Part shown: positions 1-5,969 of the stretch, in pieces
How the letters are laid out: every line of letters starts with the position of its first letter
Numbering within the stretch: the stretch's first letter is position 1
Assembly (NCBI GenBank): GCA_900539725.1
Contig: UQDI01000033.1
Location: forward strand, 1-12,797
Direction: 5' to 3'
From: an uncultured Eubacteriales bacterium
GTDB lineage: Bacteria > Bacillota > Clostridia > Tissierellales > Peptoniphilaceae
DNA: 12,797 nt
Notes under the pieces: generated by a model
Database searches by the model: none
Told to the model about the DNA's origin: nothing
The model's input: the letters and a program-made list of their open reading frames with translations, nothing else
Made by a program: the position numbers and the translations under genes

Positions 1-21
1 ATCACCGCTAAAGCTAAACTG

Positions 22-46
22 AACCCCCAGTCTAACTGGGGGTTTT
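22..46 (+). terminator. Intrinsic terminator for a plus-strand gene left of the window
   Basis: Perfect 9-bp GC-rich stem (AACCCCCAG at 22-30, CTGGGGGTT at 36-44) with a 5-base loop TCTAA and a run of four T (43-46) on the plus strand. No gene inside the window reads into it, so it should end transcription entering from the left edge. The opposite strand has no T-run after the stem. Confidence 0.8.
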
Positions 47-53
47 CTAATAC

Positions 54-81
54 AAAAAAGAAGCTCACAATCGTGAACTTC
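54..81 (-). terminator. Intrinsic terminator ending the five-gene minus-strand operon
   Basis: Read on the minus strand, GAAGTTCAC (81-73) and GTGAGCTTC (68-60) form a 9-bp stem with one G-U pair and a GATT loop, followed by six T (59-54). It lies 17 bases past the stop of the flavoprotein gene and faces the plus-strand terminator at 22-46, so the two transcription units converge here. Confidence 0.85.
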
Positions 82-98
82 TTCACATTAATATTTAA

Positions 99-506
99 TT
101 AAAAGTTAATCACTTCTGGATCCTTACCGTGACTCATAAGATTCATCACAGCATCTTTTAAATAGAAGACAGCTGTGTCATCATCGTCTACGGCGTACTT
201 GCCCTTACATGCTTCTACATTATCATTAACAAGTTTTTCTCTTGCTTCTCTTCTTTCATCTTCAACAAGCTCAGCAAATACTCTGTAGTAGTCCTTGCCA
301 ATAGATCTTGCTATAGCTACATGTGGATTGGCTTTGAGCTCTTTATATACATTCTTATGCTTCTTAGTAACAATGTATATCTTGTCCTCAAACTCACAGT
401 GCACATCAAATGGTCTTACGTTTGGCTTGCCATCTTTTGCTGTTGCCAAATAAAAATCATCTTCACTTCCTAGTATCTCTAGTACTCTCTTAATATTTTC
501 TTTCAT
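99..506 (-). CDS. Pyridoxamine 5'-phosphate oxidase family protein (split-barrel flavin-binding)
   Basis: A 135-residue protein matching the small single-domain pyridoxamine 5'-phosphate oxidase-like family, which form FMN-binding split beta-barrels, usually as dimers. The family signature is visible at the N-terminus: a short helix, then FYLAT (18-22), DGKPNVRPF (25-33), KIYIVTKKHKNVYKEL (42-57) and NPHVAI (60-65). The length is normal for this subgroup, which includes NimA-like and clostridial flavin reductases; true PdxH enzymes are longer. The substrate cannot be read from sequence, so a specific PdxH call is not justified. It is the last gene of a minus-strand operon, 51 bases after the PPC-domain gene, with a strong AGGAGGT ribosome site 6 bases before ATG. 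That site is locked inside a 12-bp hairpin (510-552), suggesting translation is conditional or coupled to the upstream gene. A terminator follows directly. Confidence 0.85.
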   Translation of the reverse strand: MKENIKRVLEILGSEDDFYLATAKDGKPNVRPFDVHCEFEDKIYIVTKKHKNVYKELKANPHVAIARSIGKDYYRVFAELVEDERREAREKLVNDNVEACKGKYAVDDDDTAVFYLKDAVMNLMSHGKDPEVINF

Positions 507-509
507 ATA

Positions 510-552
510 AATACCTCCTCTGTAGGTTTATTGTACCCAAAGAGGAGGTATT
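510..552 (-). promoter_or_regulatory. Perfect 12-bp hairpin sequestering the ribosome-binding site of the downstream flavoprotein gene
   Basis: On the minus-strand RNA, AATACCTCCTCT (552-541) is exactly complementary to AGAGGAGGTATT (521-510), with a 19-base loop. The 3' arm contains the whole AGGAGGT ribosome site, ending 3 bases before the ATG at 506. The 5' arm begins only 5 bases after the TAG stop (560-558) of the upstream gene. No T-run follows, so it is not a terminator. A ribosome terminating on the upstream gene would cover the anti-ribosome-site arm and open the stem, which would couple translation. A thermosensor or protein-bound switch is an alternative reading. Confidence 0.75.
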
Positions 553-557
553 ATTAA

Positions 558-1007
558 CTATATATCGATTATCCTGATGCCTGTCTCGTCATCGATTTTT
601 CTTTGATAAGCGTTTTCGCACTCATCGATGCGTATCTCGCATGTACCGCTTATGATACACTTGTTTAGGTGACCACCAACAGTTATGCCCATGCCGAAAG
701 TTAAGCCGCCAGCAAGCACCATACCATCTGAAATCATGATGTGTAGGTGTATATATGGCTCCTCTCCATCTCTAGTGATATTGCCAATTAAAGAAAGAAT
801 TTCAAATTCGCCATCGTATTTGTATTTGATATACTCTCTCTTTTTTACGCTATAAACACCTAGCTCTACTTCTGATGAGGCGCCTATACCTGTTATAGTA
901 GCCGCCTTTATATCAGTCTCTTTTATAAACTCATTAAGCTTATCTAAAACTTCTTCGCCTCTATCAATCCTAACGATATATGATTTGCCGTCTTTGATGT
1001 ACTTCAT
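558..1007 (-). CDS. PPC (DUF296) domain protein, putative DNA-binding
   Basis: A 149-residue single-domain protein of the PPC/DUF296 family, a trimeric fold found in plant AT-hook proteins and in stand-alone prokaryotic proteins often annotated as DNA-binding. The N-terminus has YIVRIDRGEEV (10-20), then ITGIGASSEVELGVY (38-52), FEILSLIGNI (68-77), the YIHLHI metal-site-like histidines (85-90), SD (93-94) and GGHL (111-114), followed by CEIRI (123-127). The stretch between SD and GGHL is about 16 residues here, where I recall about six in clostridial relatives, so it appears to carry a small glycine-rich insertion (roughly 95-105). The AGGAGG ribosome site overlaps the stop codon of the DUF3160 gene, and the gap between the two genes is 9 bases, pointing to translational coupling. 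The actual ligand and role are unknown. Confidence 0.85.
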   Translation of the reverse strand: MKYIKDGKSYIVRIDRGEEVLDKLNEFIKETDIKAATITGIGASSEVELGVYSVKKREYIKYKYDGEFEILSLIGNITRDGEEPYIHLHIMISDGMVLAGGLTFGMGITVGGHLNKCIISGTCEIRIDECENAYQRKIDDETGIRIIDI

Positions 1008-1016
1008 CGCTGCCTC

Positions 1017-3215
1017 CTAATAGCCAAATTCAATCTTATCATATAGTTCATTTTCAAAGAATGGATGAACTTGCTTTCTATTTTCAGATTTTGCCGAATA
1101 AAAATTTGATAATAGTTCTTTGAAATCGTCGTTTGTTAATCTGTCTTCAGAATAGAATTCGTAGTAGTTCATTACAGGTCCCGAGCCCACAAAGTACTTT
1201 CCATCAAGTCTGTATATTGCAGTCATGTACGAGAAACTTCCTGAACCTACTTCTAAGAATGAACCTTCTGGCTTGTCTACATCGTTTGAGCCTATCTTTT
1301 GTATGTCGGCAATGTTTGCTGTATCTCTATCAGATGGTCTTATCTCGTACTCGCCATTGACATCATCTTTATTAAATGCAATGAAGATGTTTTCCATCTC
1401 TCCGCCGATAACGCCAAGTCTGTCATTATCTTCATCGCTAGTAGTTTCGTCCTTTAACTCTTCTATACTAACTTTGATTAAAAATTCAAGCATGTCGTCA
1501 AAATCTTTTAGTCTAGCCTTTTGATCCTTGTTTAGTAGCGAATACTTTTCATCTGCATCCATAGTTAAGCCGACTAAGTACTTAACTCTTCTATATAGAT
1601 TTACATTTGGTTCAACATAGTGCTTAATGATTGTTGGCTCGTCGCCGCCCATCTCAGCACCAAATTGTTTTGCATATAAAACAGTATCGTGCTTTAATTG
1701 AGCCCATGAAGCAAGTGCTGTATTTAGATCTTTGTACTGCCATTTTTCACTTCTCATAAAATCTGGATATCCTTCGCCATATTCGTTGTTAAAGGCCTTT
1801 AGAACCCATAGCCATGTTCTGTAAATATTTGCTTTTTCTTCTTCATCTGTTCTTGCGTCAACCATTGCCTTTGTTTCTTCATACTTTTCTTCAAACTTAT
1901 CCCATTTCAAATTGTCTTCGTTAGTAAGAGTAAGTCTCTCAGCAAGGCTATTGCCAAGAAGTGCCATAAGGTCAACGCCTGAAACAACTGGTCTCTTGCT
2001 TTGAGGATTTGTATCGACTAAGTTTTGTAACCAAGTGTTGTCAACAACTGCTCTTTGTGGCAAGAAGGCAAAAACCTTTCCTGAGTCCGGTTTAATCTTT
2101 GGATCGTCTGTATTTTTAATATCATCTGCAACGGCGCTAAGAACCTTCTCATCAAGTATAGCATCTATAGTATTGTCTTTAGTCACTTTGCTAATGCTTG
2201 TGTATATGTCAATAGGTGTGATATCTTCAGTGTTTTCAACTAAGAAGCTAATTGGCTTATATATGTCTTGCCATAATTTAAAACTTGTCTCGTCCTTAAG
2301 CATATGTCTTGAGATAAGTATAGCTTGCTTAAGAGCATCTAGGTTTATGGATCCATCTGGATTTTCTAAGCGAACTAGTTCTTGTGAATAAAGCATATTT
2401 ACTTTGAAGTACTTCTTTAAGTTTTCATTCTTAGTGTAGTTGCCACGCACCTTAAATTGTGAGTAATCAATGTCATTGCCTGTTATGTTTGATACAGCAT
2501 TTCCTTCCGCTTTGATATTCTTAAGCTCATCGTCAGCTAAGTCCCTTACTTCACTTGGCACTTCGCCATCATATTCAGCTTCAAGTAAGTCAACCGCACA
2601 TAAGAATAGCGCTGCATTTCTCATAAGGACGTCTTTTTCATCGCCCTTTGCTTCTTTGTAATCAAGAAGAGCGTTGTCTAAGCAATTCTTTGATAGAGCC
2701 ATAAGCTTTTGCTTCAATGAATTTTGTTCCATGTCCTCCATCATTCCAAGGTAGATGATGTGATATAGGTGAACAACGGAGTCAGTAGTTATAAATGAGT
2801 TGTTGCCCATATATTGATTGTCTTCATATATACCAAATGGTTGTTTGAAAGTGTTATAATTAATTCGGAAGTAGCCAGAATCTTTTAGCCTTTGTACCGC
2901 TTTTGCTACATTAGCCGGCTCGTCATATGGGCTAAAGCCGTATACTTCGCTCGGATCTTGCACGTCATATGGCTTAACATTTGCTTCAACCTCAATGTCT
3001 TCAAAGTCCTTTACTTCTTCAACATCCAATAGTTTTTCTGCATCATAGCCAAGCAAAGCATTTAAGCCCGCTTCGCCTACTTCATTTTTTTCTTTACTAG
3101 TCTCTTTACCTTCTTCTTTTTTATTATCTTCTCCTCCCATATTATTAAATGGTGAAGAGCATGCACTTAAGGTCATTACTAATAGCAAGACCATAGCTAA
3201 TAATCTCTTTTTCAT
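1017..3215 (-). CDS. DUF3160 domain-containing lipoprotein
   Basis: A 732-residue predicted lipoprotein. The first 18 residues form a lipoprotein signal peptide (KKR, then a Leu/Met/Val core) ending in the lipobox LSAC with Cys19 as the lipidation site. A short charged Lys/Glu linker follows (about 29-50), and the rest resembles DUF3160: FSPYDEP (94-100), a GYFRINYN segment, the hallmark NSFITTDSVVHLYHIIY, and the C-terminal HPFFENELYD region. DUF3160 proteins are large extracytoplasmic proteins of unknown function in many bacteria and archaea, and the sequence shows no catalytic motif I can name. Its ATG overlaps the TGA of the upstream anchored VCBS-like gene (ATGA), with GGAGGG about 12 bases upstream. 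The overlap suggests the two exported proteins are made together and may act together on the cell surface. Confidence 0.85.
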   Translation of the reverse strand: MKKRLLAMVLLLVMTLSACSSPFNNMGGEDNKKEEGKETSKEKNEVGEAGLNALLGYDAEKLLDVEEVKDFEDIEVEANVKPYDVQDPSEVYGFSPYDEPANVAKAVQRLKDSGYFRINYNTFKQPFGIYEDNQYMGNNSFITTDSVVHLYHIIYLGMMEDMEQNSLKQKLMALSKNCLDNALLDYKEAKGDEKDVLMRNAALFLCAVDLLEAEYDGEVPSEVRDLADDELKNIKAEGNAVSNITGNDIDYSQFKVRGNYTKNENLKKYFKVNMLYSQELVRLENPDGSINLDALKQAILISRHMLKDETSFKLWQDIYKPISFLVENTEDITPIDIYTSISKVTKDNTIDAILDEKVLSAVADDIKNTDDPKIKPDSGKVFAFLPQRAVVDNTWLQNLVDTNPQSKRPVVSGVDLMALLGNSLAERLTLTNEDNLKWDKFEEKYEETKAMVDARTDEEEKANIYRTWLWVLKAFNNEYGEGYPDFMRSEKWQYKDLNTALASWAQLKHDTVLYAKQFGAEMGGDEPTIIKHYVEPNVNLYRRVKYLVGLTMDADEKYSLLNKDQKARLKDFDDMLEFLIKVSIEELKDETTSDEDNDRLGVIGGEMENIFIAFNKDDVNGEYEIRPSDRDTANIADIQKIGSNDVDKPEGSFLEVGSGSFSYMTAIYRLDGKYFVGSGPVMNYYEFYSEDRLTNDDFKELLSNFYSAKSENRKQVHPFFENELYDKIEFGY

Positions 3216-3850
3216 TTTAAATCAATACCCTCCTTTGAAAAATTAATTTCCTTCATTATATTTATACCCTCTATATATAGTTTTTTGTCCTTCAATAATT
3301 TTGTCGGACGAAAATCTATTTTTCTAGTCGCGATACGCTCAATAAGCATATCATACTGCTTATAGACGCCGATGGAGTAAACTCCTTTATATTTCTCAAT
3401 CGAAACGACTTCATCAAAGCCGTCCCCATCAATATCAAAAAGAATAAAATCATACATGGGATTAATGAGCCTCGAGCAGCGAAACTTTGGCTTCAAGTCC
3501 AAGTCCACTAGCTTATATAAAAACACGCGCTTCGATGGCGTCCTGTGCCACGGGGCTATCGAGTAAACGCCAAAGGCTATGTCAAATTTGTTCTCGTCGT
3601 TGACTCTGCCTAGGTCCACCTTGTAGATGTTTAGCTTGTACTTGCCCTCAAAGCTCTTCGTTTTAGACCTGCCTTCCTTTGTAAAAGTGACTTTATTATA
3701 AAACCTTGAAAATATTGGCTTAGATAAAGTCATCTCTACTTCGCCAAGCTCCTCATCTATAACCATATACTTAACAGTAGTCTCTATGCGTGAGATGGCT
3801 AGAAGCGCTAACAATAGTAAAATCGCTAGCGCAAGTGATTTCTTCTTCAT
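3212..3850 (-). CDS. Membrane-anchored protein with a DxDGDG (VCBS/FG-GAP-like) calcium-binding-type motif
   Basis: A 212-residue protein of uncertain function. Residues 5-19 form a hydrophobic helix after MKKK with no lipobox cysteine, so it is probably an uncleaved signal-anchor. The outside part contains DIDGDGFDEVVSIE (139-152), a typical Ca-binding loop of VCBS/FG-GAP beta-propeller repeats. A degenerate partner lies at 78-96 (KVDLGRVNDENKFDIAFGVY), followed by KRVFLYK (107-113) and CSRLINP (125-131), which resemble propeller-like proteins of Clostridia. At this length it would be only a partial propeller. Its ATG overlaps the TAA of the ProX gene (TAATG) with no strong ribosome site of its own, so translation is probably coupled. 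Its 3' end overlaps the DUF3160 gene by 4 bases. The middle is notably GC-rich (row 3541-3600: 30 of 60). Confidence 0.7.
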   Translation of the reverse strand: MKKKSLALAILLLLALLAISRIETTVKYMVIDEELGEVEMTLSKPIFSRFYNKVTFTKEGRSKTKSFEGKYKLNIYKVDLGRVNDENKFDIAFGVYSIAPWHRTPSKRVFLYKLVDLDLKPKFRCSRLINPMYDFILFDIDGDGFDEVVSIEKYKGVYSIGVYKQYDMLIERIATRKIDFRPTKLLKDKKLYIEGINIMKEINFSKEGIDLK

Positions 3851-4347
3851 TATTTATTTAGGTCTACAAAATGAACTTCGTAGCCCATTGCTTTTAAAAT
3901 CTTAAATAAATCTTCAGTCTTGAAGAATAGTGTCTCTGTGTTAATGTTTGGGTGAAAAGTCATTATCTCTTCTTTTAATATAGCATTGTCAAAGTAGAAT
4001 TGAACTTCTTTTTCTGTGTCGTTAATGAGGCCAAAGGGCGAAACAACTCCCGCTTCATTGCCAAGCTTATTATATAATGTCTCTTCCGAAGCCATCTTTA
4101 CTCTTTTTTCGTGGGCAATTTCAGCGAATTCCTTCATATCAAGTCTGTCCTTATCGTCCATGACAAGCATGTAGAAGCGTCTCTTCTTTTGATCCGTCAT
4201 AAACATAGTTTTTGTTCTGCAGCCAATTTTGCCCTCGATAAACTTATCAGCGTCTTCAGTTGTAAATGCTGGCGGATGCTTAACTGATTCATACTCAATA
4301 CCATTGTCCTCAAGAAGCTTAATTGCGTCTTCGTATTTGTTCTTCAT
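3850..4347 (-). CDS. YbaK/ProX-type aminoacyl-tRNA deacylase (Ala-tRNA(Pro) editing)
   Basis: A 165-residue protein of the YbaK/ProX trans-editing family, matching the PrdX/ProX type. These free-standing enzymes hydrolyse alanine mischarged onto tRNA(Pro) in the cytoplasm, backing up prolyl-tRNA synthetase. Visible family motifs are HPPAFTTEDADKFI (24-37), GCRTKTMFMTD (42-52) with the conserved lysine K46, MDDKDRLDMK, MASEETLYNKLG, VVSPFGLIND and FHPNINTETLFF. I start it at ATG 4347 because GGAGGGG sits 5 bases upstream. The longer reading frame would begin with a TTG at 4392 that falls within the promoter spacer (4377-4393), upstream of any transcript from that promoter. It is the first gene of the five-gene operon, with a recognisable promoter just in front. 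Deacylation of tRNA(Pro) has no evident link to the surface genes behind it. Confidence 0.9.
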   Translation of the reverse strand: MKNKYEDAIKLLEDNGIEYESVKHPPAFTTEDADKFIEGKIGCRTKTMFMTDQKKRRFYMLVMDDKDRLDMKEFAEIAHEKRVKMASEETLYNKLGNEAGVVSPFGLINDTEKEVQFYFDNAILKEEIMTFHPNINTETLFFKTEDLFKILKAMGYEVHFVDLNK

Positions 4348-4370
4348 ACCATCCCCTCCATTATACTTAC

Positions 4371-4399
4371 ATTTTACCACAATCAAGCGCAAAAATCAA
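4371..4399 (-). promoter_or_regulatory. Sigma-A-type promoter of the ProX-DUF3160 operon
   Basis: On the minus strand, -35 TTGATT (4399-4394), a 17-base spacer, and -10 TAAAAT (4376-4371). Transcription would start about 17-20 bases ahead of the ATG at 4347, just before the GGAGGGG ribosome site, so the leader is very short. It lies directly after the terminator of the DUF438 gene. Confidence 0.7.
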
Positions 4400-4421
4400 T
4401 TAACAAAGAAACATTATGTAC

Positions 4422-4455
4422 AAAAAAGAACTTAATGCAATTGCCTCAAGTCCTT
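4422..4455 (-). terminator. Intrinsic terminator of the DUF438 gene
   Basis: On the minus strand, AAGGACTT (4455-4448) pairs with AAGTTCTT (4433-4426) with one G-U, extendable by one A-T. The loop holds a small GCAATTGC palindrome, and a run of six T follows (4427-4422). It lies 16 bases after the DUF438 stop and separates that gene from the ProX operon promoter. Confidence 0.7.
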
Positions 4456-4470
4456 TAATCAAAATATTTT

Positions 4471-5856
4471 TTATTTATTTTCTTTAAAATGTTCTTTAGC
4501 AAAGTCCATCTCTTGAACTAATTCTAAGGTGCCAAGATACTTGCCAAGCTCATCTCTTACTGCCATGTATAAAACGTAACAGTCATGTCCTTCCTTATTC
4601 ATCCATATACCAAGCTGATCCTTTGCCCCGCTCTTAAACATAGCTATTATTTCTCTAACCATAGCTTCAATCTTTGGTGGATGACAGCTGTATACATCAC
4701 GGCCGATAGCTGTCATAGGTCTTTTGAATAATTTTTCTCTGCCATTGTTATTAAAGAAAGCGTTTATATCATTTGCATCAACAAAGGTAATCTCGTAAGG
4801 CATTATATTTAATAGCGCTTCTAGCTCATCAAGCCTAAAGTGACCGCCCTTTAGTTCTATCATTGCATTTTGATAAGATGACTTTGTTTCGCTTGTATCA
4901 GAAGTCTCTCTCTTCCACTCATCATCAGCTCTAAAGCCACCGCTGTATGCTTTAAAATCTTCATATATATTGTGCCACTCTTCATCAGTAAATTTATCTT
5001 CAATAGTCGGGAACAATATATTTTCTTCCTTATAAATCATTTCTTTTGCTCTTAGAAGATTTTTCTTAAGAGCCTCAGCCCATGCATCGTCCCTATTACT
5101 TGTGTCAAGCTTTTTAAATTCATCTCTAATCTCGTCATCAACAGACCACATAACATCAGATGGCCCAGGAATATTATACTTAACCTTTAATAATGGATAA
5201 ATTAAATCGCCCTTCTTTGTGTAATGCACACGAATTTTTCTAAGATTATCAATGTCAACACTTTTATAATCATTTTTATCTAATAGTGAAAGCGTTTTAT
5301 CAATTAAATCCGCGATTACATCGTTCTCTTTATGCAAATTATATATAGGATGTCCCACTTCGTCAATAGCTTTAAGTTTTTTTCCTTGCTCTGTCTCAGT
5401 CGCTCCATGAAATAATGCGCTGTGCACGTCGCAAAGCTTTTGCACTTCTTTTATTGGTACACCAGAAGCGATAATCTCTTCTTCTGCCTTCATTATCTCT
5501 TTACTGTCAACGTCAGAAAACTCTTTAGCAAAATCTGCCCTAACACTGTCAATATCCTCTCCTTGACTAAGTCTTTCGATAAACGTTTTAAGCTTATCAA
5601 GTCTAGCCTTGTCATCATTACTTATTTCGCTCTCTTTAATAGTATATCCATGTTCAATAAGTTTTTCTTTTATAAAATCTATGCTAATGTTTTTAACAAC
5701 AGAACCTCTCTTTAAAGTCATAAACTTACCTACGCTGTTGAACATAAGTTTATTTTGTAATTCTTTGAAGCCAATTTCAATTAGTACATCTTTAATATCT
5801 GGATACTTACTTACTAAATCAGCAACAGTCATATCCAAATCAATTATTTTTTCCAT
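4471..5856 (-). CDS. DUF1858-DUF438-hemerythrin(HHE)-PAS domain protein
   Basis: A 461-residue cytoplasmic protein with the standard architecture of the DUF438 family: DUF1858 at about 3-62, DUF438 at about 86-152 (VPIKEVQKLCDVHSALFHG at its end), a hemerythrin HHE region at about 166-305 (GHPIYNLHKEN, HYTKKGDLIYP, IYKEENILFP), and a C-terminal PAS domain at about 335-450 (LPYEITFVD-like start, IGRDVYSCHPP, MAVRDELGKYLGTLE). Hemerythrin domains bind a di-iron centre and usually sense or bind oxygen or NO; PAS is a sensory fold. There is no output domain, so its partner is unknown. In the middle HHE motif the glutamate I expect (KKEN-like) reads KKGD (216-217), so iron ligation may be altered. 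It is a single-gene unit: ribosome site GAGGTG, ATG at 5856, terminator at 4422-4455. It is transcribed divergently from the DUF2254 membrane protein. Confidence 0.88.
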   Translation of the reverse strand: MEKIIDLDMTVADLVSKYPDIKDVLIEIGFKELQNKLMFNSVGKFMTLKRGSVVKNISIDFIKEKLIEHGYTIKESEISNDDKARLDKLKTFIERLSQGEDIDSVRADFAKEFSDVDSKEIMKAEEEIIASGVPIKEVQKLCDVHSALFHGATETEQGKKLKAIDEVGHPIYNLHKENDVIADLIDKTLSLLDKNDYKSVDIDNLRKIRVHYTKKGDLIYPLLKVKYNIPGPSDVMWSVDDEIRDEFKKLDTSNRDDAWAEALKKNLLRAKEMIYKEENILFPTIEDKFTDEEWHNIYEDFKAYSGGFRADDEWKRETSDTSETKSSYQNAMIELKGGHFRLDELEALLNIMPYEITFVDANDINAFFNNNGREKLFKRPMTAIGRDVYSCHPPKIEAMVREIIAMFKSGAKDQLGIWMNKEGHDCYVLYMAVRDELGKYLGTLELVQEMDFAKEHFKENK

Positions 5857-5886
5857 AATACACCTCTTTTTCTAACAGTATTTTTA

Positions 5887-5900
5887 TTAGCTGATGCTAA
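5887..5900. repeat. Short inverted repeat in the divergent promoter region, possible operator
   Basis: TTAGC-TGAT-GCTAA, a perfect 5-bp inverted repeat with a 4-base centre. It lies just downstream of the predicted -10 of the leftward DUF438 promoter, within its 5' untranslated region. Its size and position suit a repressor site, but it could arise by chance. Confidence 0.35.
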
Positions 5901-5903
5901 CTA

Positions 5904-5933
5904 TATATACCCTAAAATATATTTTTTTAACAA
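5904..5933 (-). promoter_or_regulatory. Putative promoter of the DUF438 gene
   Basis: On the minus strand, -35 TTGTTA (5933-5928), an 18-base AT-rich spacer, and -10 TATATA (5909-5904). The -35 lies within 10 bases of the rightward -10 of the DUF2254 gene, so the two polymerases would compete for the same stretch. Confidence 0.5.
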
Positions 5934-5939
5934 AATATG

Positions 5940-5948
5940 TGCTATAAT
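5940..5948 (+). promoter_or_regulatory. Extended -10 promoter of the DUF2254 gene
   Basis: TGCTATAAT, a perfect -10 hexamer TATAAT with an upstream TG (extended -10). No good -35 is found 17 bases upstream, where the sequence is a T/A run. A start site near 5955 leaves a leader of about 15 bases with a GGATGGTGA ribosome site before ATG 5970. Confidence 0.65.
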
Positions 5949-5969
5949 ATATAAAAGGATGGTGACAAG

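Noticed and set aside
99..506. Assigning PdxH (vitamin B6 synthesis) to the flavoprotein
   Set aside because: The protein is much shorter than PdxH and matches the general split-barrel flavin-binding group, whose substrates vary.
558..1007. Calling the PPC protein a confirmed transcription regulator of the operon
   Set aside because: The DNA-binding label of stand-alone bacterial PPC proteins is weakly supported and no AT-hook is present here.
4348..4392. N-terminal extension of the ProX gene starting at TTG 4392
   Set aside because: The TTG lies within the -35/-10 spacer, upstream of the -10 at 4371-4376, and would not be on a transcript from that promoter. The ATG at 4347 has a strong ribosome site and gives the normal family length.
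5425..5715. Plus-strand frames antisense to the DUF438 gene
   Set aside because: No ribosome site and no recognisable family. The minus-strand protein is clearly the coding one.
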